Shown piece after piece: positions 60,084-64,000 of a stretch of DNA of 64,000 nt. The stretch is from Friedmanniella luteola (GTDB lineage Bacteria; Actinomycetota; Actinomycetes; Propionibacteriales; Propionibacteriaceae), in NCBI RefSeq assembly GCF_900105065.1, contig NZ_LT629749.1:3162001-3226000 (forward strand), read 5' to 3'. The notes under the pieces are model-generated. The model searched no databases, had not been told where the DNA came from, and was given only the letters and a program-made list of their open reading frames with translations. How positions within the stretch are numbered: position 1 is the stretch's first letter; each line of letters opens with the position of its first letter. A program made the translations under genes and the position numbers.

Positions 60084-60356
60084 ATGCGTCCCCTGCTCAC
60101 CCACCGCGACGAGCTCGCCGGCGACTGGCGCACCGGCGCCTCCTGTCAGAACGTGAACCCCGACCTGTTCTTCCCGCCCGGGACCGCCGGCGCACGCTGG
60201 GCGGCGCTGGAGGAGGTCCGACGCATCTGCCAGAGCTGCCCGGTCCAGCAGGAGTGCCTGCACTGGGCCCTCCGCGCCGGCGTGACCGACGGCGTGTGGG
60301 GCGGGCTCACCCCCGAGGAGCGCCGCGGGCCCGCCCGCGCCAGCCGACGACGCTGA
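60084..60356 (+). CDS. WhiB-family iron-sulfur transcription factor
   Basis: A 90-residue WhiB-like protein. Four cluster cysteines are present: Cys21 (GASCQN), then Cys49, Cys52 and Cys58 (RICQSCPVQQEC), which bind a [4Fe-4S] cluster. The sigma-factor contact motif GVWGGLTPEERR and a basic tail (RGPARASRRR) follow. WhiB proteins sense redox or NO and work with sigma-A. It is the last gene of the ANTAR cluster. ATG at 60084 follows GAGAGGA. Confidence 0.94.
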   Translation: MRPLLTHRDELAGDWRTGASCQNVNPDLFFPPGTAGARWAALEEVRRICQSCPVQQECLHWALRAGVTDGVWGGLTPEERRGPARASRRR

Positions 60357-61097
60357 CCCCGAGACCGTTCCGGTCCGTCCCCTCGTCCCCTCGACGACTG
60401 GGTCGACGAGACCCTGCGCGCCCCGCCCCGGACTTCGAGGGCGGGGCACCAGCGTCCGGGCCGGTCGGGGGCCCGGCTGACCCCGCGCTCGACCGTGGGC
60501 GGGACCGCGTCTGCCCGGCGTCGGCTCGTCCGTCCGAGGGCGTCGCGGGACCCCTCGGTGGCCACCGACTCCGTTTCGCCGCCGGCCCCCTGGGTACCAG
60601 ATGAGGTGGAGATCACGCCGCGGACACCGCGCGGCACCGACTGAGATGACCCCGTCCTCGCGGCGACCGCTCCCTTCGCCAGGGTGGTGACGGGTCACCC
60701 ACCTGAAGCGGTGACACGGCACCGGCGGCCGGGCTGACGAGCGTCGGCTCAGCTCCGGGACCCGTAGCCGCTCCGCAGCCGACGGCTGCCATCCCGAGGG
60801 AGATGCACAGCAGTGTCGAGGACCGATCAGTGAACACGAGCCGAGTTCCCGGCGTCACCCGCAACAGCGGCTGGCGCTCCGTCAGCGAGACCATCGTCGA
60901 GGCCCGCGCCGTGCGCGACCCGCGCCACCAGCCGACCTTCGTCGGGTCTGGTCGCCCACGGTCCCGGGTCGTCACCGCCGGGTGGGACGCCGGCGCCGCC
61001 TGACGTCCCACCTGCGGCCGCGTCGCACCACCGGTCGACGCGGGGTCGTTGACCCTGACCCGTTCGTCCGGACGCACCGGCAGCGCTCGCGTCGACG
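60357..61097. other. 741-bp gap without a well-supported gene
   Basis: I see nothing convincing here. A 57- to 66-codon plus-strand frame (ATG 60803 or GTG 60830, to 61003) has a nearby GGGAG but no recognisable motif and Arg/Pro-rich content. The minus-strand open frames are likewise atypical. The segment 60660-60730 has GGTCACCC and GGTGACAC words that could be regulatory. It separates the WhiB gene from the MFS transporter. Confidence 0.5.
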
Positions 61098-62384
61098 TCA
61101 GGGGAGGCCCCGGAAGGCCGTCTCCGGCCAGCGCCGGACCGCCCCGAGGGCGACGACGCCGATGACGGCGACGTAGAGGCCGGGTGCCGTCTCGCCGGCG
61201 GTCGTCCGGACGAGGACCTGCGCGAGCCACGGCGCGGTCCCGCCGACCAGGGCGGTCGCGACGCCGGCGGTGACGGCGACGCCCGTGGATCGGACGGGGG
61301 CTGGGAAGGCCTCGCCCAGCATCGCGACCGCGAGGATCCCGACGACGGGCAGGCCGACCAGCAGCTGGGCCGCCATCACGCCCGGCAGCGAACCCCGGGT
61401 GGCGATGACGATGGCCGGGACGGCCAGCACCACCAGGGCGGCACAGCAGCCGAGGACGACGGGGCGGCGGCCCACCCGGTCGGACAGACCGCCGAGCGCC
61501 AGGGCGGCACCGGCCGCCACGGCCAGGGTCGCGGCGGTCCCGAGCAACGTCCGGGTGAGCGCGGCCCCGTGCTCGACGACCAGGTGGTTCGGCACGAAGA
61601 TGAAGAAGGTGTTGAAGGCCGCTGATCCGGCGGCGACCAGGCAGAAGCCGCGCCGCATCGCGGGTCGGTGACGCCGCCAGAGCTCGCGAATCGGGTGGTC
61701 GAGCCGCCGTGACGTCGCCTGCAGCCGTGCGAAGGGGTCGGTCTCGGGCACCCGGCGGCGCAGGTAGAGACCGGTGAGCCCGAGGGGCAGCGCCAGCAGG
61801 AAGGCGATGCGCCACCAGGAGGGCCAGCTCCCGGCGTCACCGACGAGGCCCGAGAGCAGACCGGCCGCTCCCATCCCCGTCCCGATCCCCAGCGCCATGG
61901 TCGCGGTGTGCCACGACGCGGTCCGCCCCCGCCGGGAGCTGGGCGCGCTCTCGAGGATGAAGACGACGGCGGCCCCGACCTCGCCGCCGACCGCCACCCC
62001 CTGGGCGGCCCGGAGCAGCACGAGCAGGACCGGCGCCGCCAGACCGATGCTGGCGTACCCCGGCAGGAGGCCGACCCCTGCGGTCGCGCCGGTCATCAGC
62101 AGGATGACGACGACCAGCACGGAGCGCCGGCCGCGCGTGTCGCCCAGCCTGCCGAAGACCACCGCCCCGACCGGCCGGAGGACCAGAGCGGTCCCGTAGA
62201 CGGCGAACGCGGCCGAGAGAGCGGTCGCCGCGTCCGCCGCCGGGAAGAACACCGCGCCGATGACGGTCGCCAACGCCCCGTAGACGGCGTAGTCGTACCA
62301 CTCGGCCGCGTTGCCGATGCACGCAGCCGCGACGGCCCGGCGCACCGTGCTCCGCGCCTCGACGGGCTCCCGGACGATCGCCAT
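61098..62384 (-). CDS. MFS transporter, metabolite:H+ symporter (MHS/ProP-like)
   Basis: A 428-residue 12-helix transporter. The MHS hallmarks are ACIGNAAEWYDYAVYGALATVIGAVFFP in helix 1, GRLGDTRGRRSVLVV in the 2-3 loop and GVAVGGEVGAAVVFILESAPSSRRGRTASW in helices 4-5. Members import osmolytes, alpha-ketoglutarate, citrate or shikimate with H+. The substrate is not determinable. ATG at 62384 follows AGGAGCAGGTGG. The gene stands alone. Confidence 0.9.
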   Translation of the reverse strand: MAIVREPVEARSTVRRAVAAACIGNAAEWYDYAVYGALATVIGAVFFPAADAATALSAAFAVYGTALVLRPVGAVVFGRLGDTRGRRSVLVVVILLMTGATAGVGLLPGYASIGLAAPVLLVLLRAAQGVAVGGEVGAAVVFILESAPSSRRGRTASWHTATMALGIGTGMGAAGLLSGLVGDAGSWPSWWRIAFLLALPLGLTGLYLRRRVPETDPFARLQATSRRLDHPIRELWRRHRPAMRRGFCLVAAGSAAFNTFFIFVPNHLVVEHGAALTRTLLGTAATLAVAAGAALALGGLSDRVGRRPVVLGCCAALVVLAVPAIVIATRGSLPGVMAAQLLVGLPVVGILAVAMLGEAFPAPVRSTGVAVTAGVATALVGGTAPWLAQVLVRTTAGETAPGLYVAVIGVVALGAVRRWPETAFRGLP

Positions 62385-62602
62385 CCACCTGCTCCTGATC
62401 GGTGCACCAGAGGATCGGCCCCTGCCGCCCAGGAGCCGGGCACCATGGCGCCCCGGCGTCGAGTCCGGGCGGCGAACGCGGTGTCGGTCCAGGAGCCGTG
62501 GAACCGTGACCCGTGAGCCACCCTAGGGGGGCGACGTCGGCTCGGCAGCCGGTACGCGAGACGGCGTCGCGGGAGCGGCCGCTCCTGGTCCTCCCCCCGG
62601 GG

Positions 62603-63358
62603 TCAGCCCTCGGCCGCGAGCTCGTCGAGGTCGCGCACGGCGTAGCGGTGGTGCTCGGCCTCCTCCTTGAGCACCACCCGCAGGCAGCGGCGCACCACGT
62701 ACTCCTGGTCCGGGTACGGGTCCGCCGGCTTGCGACCGCAGACCCGGTCGAGCTCGGCCTCGGTGAGGCCGGTGACGACCCGCCTCATCACCGCCATCCG
62801 GGCGAGCCGCGGCCCGAGGACCTCCTCCAGCGTCGGTGCAGCGGCGAGGTCCAGCCCCAGGGCCGCGCTCGCGTCGGCGGGCATGCCGCCCGCGGGCAGG
62901 CCCCACGGGTGGTAGGGCCCCTCCTCCTCCAGCACCGCGTTGCCGAGCCAGGCGTCACCGGCGAACAGCAGGTGCCGTTGCGTCTCGACGAACGACCACT
63001 CCCCGTCCACCTGCTCGTGCAGCCGGGGCTCGGGGAGGCGCCTGGCGCGGTCGAGGGTCGTCCGCCACGTCGTCTCGACCGCCTCCCACGCCGCCCGGTA
63101 CCCGGCGACGGTCGTGGCCTCACGCGCCAGCACCCGCGCCGGGTGGCGCCGGTCCAGCTCGGCCTCGACGTACGCCGTGACCTCGACGTCGTTGACCACG
63201 ACGCGCCCGAAGTCGCCCCCCAGCTGCACGTCGCTCCCGTAGCAGTCGACGATCCTCAGACCGCCGACCTCGCAGTCGCGGATCTCGAGGCCGGTGAGAT
63301 CGCTCAGGTGGATGCGGGCGCCACGGAACCGGTCGCTCTGCTCGTGCTCAGCAGCCAT
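62603..63358 (-). CDS. DinB-family protein with an N-terminal pentapeptide-like segment
   Basis: A 251-residue protein. The first ~60 residues form a short beta-helix-like segment (FRGARIHLSDLTGLEIRDCEVGGLRIVDCYGSDVQLGGDFGRVVVNDVEV). A DinB four-helix bundle follows (~80-245: WRTTLDRARRLPEPRLHEQVDGEWSFVETQRHLLFAGDAWLGNAV; LKEEAEHHRYAVRDLDEL). The His residues in RHLLF and EHHRYA are the usual metal ligands. DinB/YfiT proteins include thiol-dependent transferases; this one has no assigned activity. ATG at 63358. Confidence 0.88.
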   Translation of the reverse strand: MAAEHEQSDRFRGARIHLSDLTGLEIRDCEVGGLRIVDCYGSDVQLGGDFGRVVVNDVEVTAYVEAELDRRHPARVLAREATTVAGYRAAWEAVETTWRTTLDRARRLPEPRLHEQVDGEWSFVETQRHLLFAGDAWLGNAVLEEEGPYHPWGLPAGGMPADASAALGLDLAAAPTLEEVLGPRLARMAVMRRVVTGLTEAELDRVCGRKPADPYPDQEYVVRRCLRVVLKEEAEHHRYAVRDLDELAAEG

Positions 63359-63474
63359 GCGCCCAGTCTCCTGCACCGGCGTGGGCCCCGGCTGGTGCGG
63401 CGCACCGGGCCGGTCGACCCGGACTTCCCTCGACAAGGTGGCCAGCAGCCCACATCATGCATCTGAGGCCCTTG

Positions 63475-64000
63475 ATGCACAAGTCCGACGACGAGCAAGG
63501 CGGAGCCGGTCAGGACAACCCGACCATCGGCGCGGTCAGCCGCGCCCTGGGTGTGCCGGCGCCCACCATCCGCGCGTGGGAGTGGCGCTACCAGCTCCCG
63601 ACCGGACGGCACCGCCCCGGCGGGCAGCGCCGCTACAGCGCGGTGGACGTCGCGGCCCTGACGCGGATGCGGGACGAGATCGCCGCCGGGCGTGGAGCGG
63701 CTGAGGCCGCGGCCCTCGTGACGGCCGCTCTCGCCGCTCCGCCGGCCACGGTCGTCGACCGGCTGGTGGCCGCGACGCACCGGCTCCACACCCAGGGGGT
63801 CGTCGACGCACTGGAGGAGTCCTGCCACCACCACGGCCTGCCGGTGACTCTGGAGCAGGTGGTCCTCCCGGCGTTGCAGGAGATCGGGCGGCGGTGGGCC
63901 GACGGCCGCAGCGACGTGGCTCACGAGCACCTCCTGGCCGGCGCCCTGCAGGGCTGGCTGGCGGCTCAGCAGCTGAAGGCCGGCCCGCCCCGCCGCGCCA
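63475..64000 (+). CDS. CarH/LitR-like MerR regulator with B12-binding cap domain, cut by window edge
   Basis: 175 residues are visible and the C-terminus is lost at the edge. A MerR helix-turn-helix (residues ~15-85: TIGAVSRALGVPAPTIRAWEWRYQLPTGRHRPGGQRRYSAVDVAALTRM) is followed by the helical cap of a cobalamin-binding domain. The cap holds Trp141, then nine residues, then Glu151-His152 (WADGRSDVAHEH). That W-x9-EH spacing is the signature of B12-dependent photoreceptors such as CarH. A cobalamin-binding Rossmann domain should follow. It would repress genes in the dark and release them in light. ATG at 63475 follows GAGG; ATG 63457 is in frame. Confidence 0.85.
   Translation, partial: MHKSDDEQGGAGQDNPTIGAVSRALGVPAPTIRAWEWRYQLPTGRHRPGGQRRYSAVDVAALTRMRDEIAAGRGAAEAAALVTAALAAPPATVVDRLVAATHRLHTQGVVDALEESCHHHGLPVTLEQVVLPALQEIGRRWADGRSDVAHEHLLAGALQGWLAAQQLKAGPPRRA

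Noticed and set aside
60803-61003. 66-codon plus-strand ORF as a real gene
   Set aside because: No recognisable motif, Arg/Pro-rich composition and a ribosome site abutting the ATG. Not enough to call.

Overview
The window is a very GC-rich (low-to-mid 70s percent by eye), densely coded stretch of an actinobacterial chromosome. WhiB, several GAF-ANTAR proteins, GTG/TTG starts, a PrmC-like NAPY methyltransferase and -10 hexamers 6-7 nt before start codons (leaderless mRNAs) all fit this. Gene content suggests Propionibacteriales or a relative, but the genus is not resolved. I see no rRNA, tRNA, transposase, integrase or CRISPR array. The window looks like ordinary chromosome rich in regulators.

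Layout. 1-4.8 kb: the N-terminus of an NCS1 permease diverges from a GAF regulator, followed by an aldehyde dehydrogenase/DUF779 pair and a SRPBCC protein. 4.9-9.6 kb (minus): FAD oxidoreductase, SDR, spore-photolyase-like radical SAM protein and NlpC/P60 hydrolase. 9.7-16.2 kb: HxlR/azoreductase divergent pair, PurU, MarR, two glycosyltransferases and a Na+/H+ antiporter. 16.4-23.5 kb: a secreted phytase-esterase/GDPD fusion with PHO-box-like sites, a PrmC-related methyltransferase and KdpDE. 23.6-27.1 kb: a DUF6498/epimerase/methyltransferase operon and a PRMT-like enzyme. 27.2-32.3 kb: a DsbA-VKOR disulfide module, a LuxR-type regulator, GNAT and FGGY kinase.

32.3-37.7 kb is the most unusual block. 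It is a minus-strand operon of GAF-GAF hybrid histidine kinase, stand-alone receiver, receiver-coupled class III cyclase and a PGM1-like ATP-grasp ligase. 37.8-47.4 kb holds a TasA-like secreted protein, TfoX-N, an alpha/alpha-toroid protein, APH kinase, a shortened GNAT, a GAF-ANTAR protein diverging from a small 'LGG' protein, a TetR/NmrA divergent pair, DUF2332, GNAT and an aldo/keto reductase.

47.6-54.7 kb is a fucoside-uptake operon: lipoprotein binding protein, two CUT1 permeases, GntR/FCD regulator and two cytoplasmic GH29 fucosidases. Its promoter carries a perfect palindrome at the expected start site. 54.7-60.4 kb: a subtilisin-like lipoprotein and an ANTAR/WhiB cluster containing a second 'LGG' small protein. 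60.4-64 kb: a gene-poor gap, an MHS-type MFS transporter, a DinB protein, and the start of a CarH-like B12-binding MerR regulator cut by the window edge.

Functional themes are signal transduction (hybrid phosphorelay, KdpDE, five ANTAR proteins), nutrient scavenging (phosphate, fucosides), redox and disulfide handling, and stress or light response.
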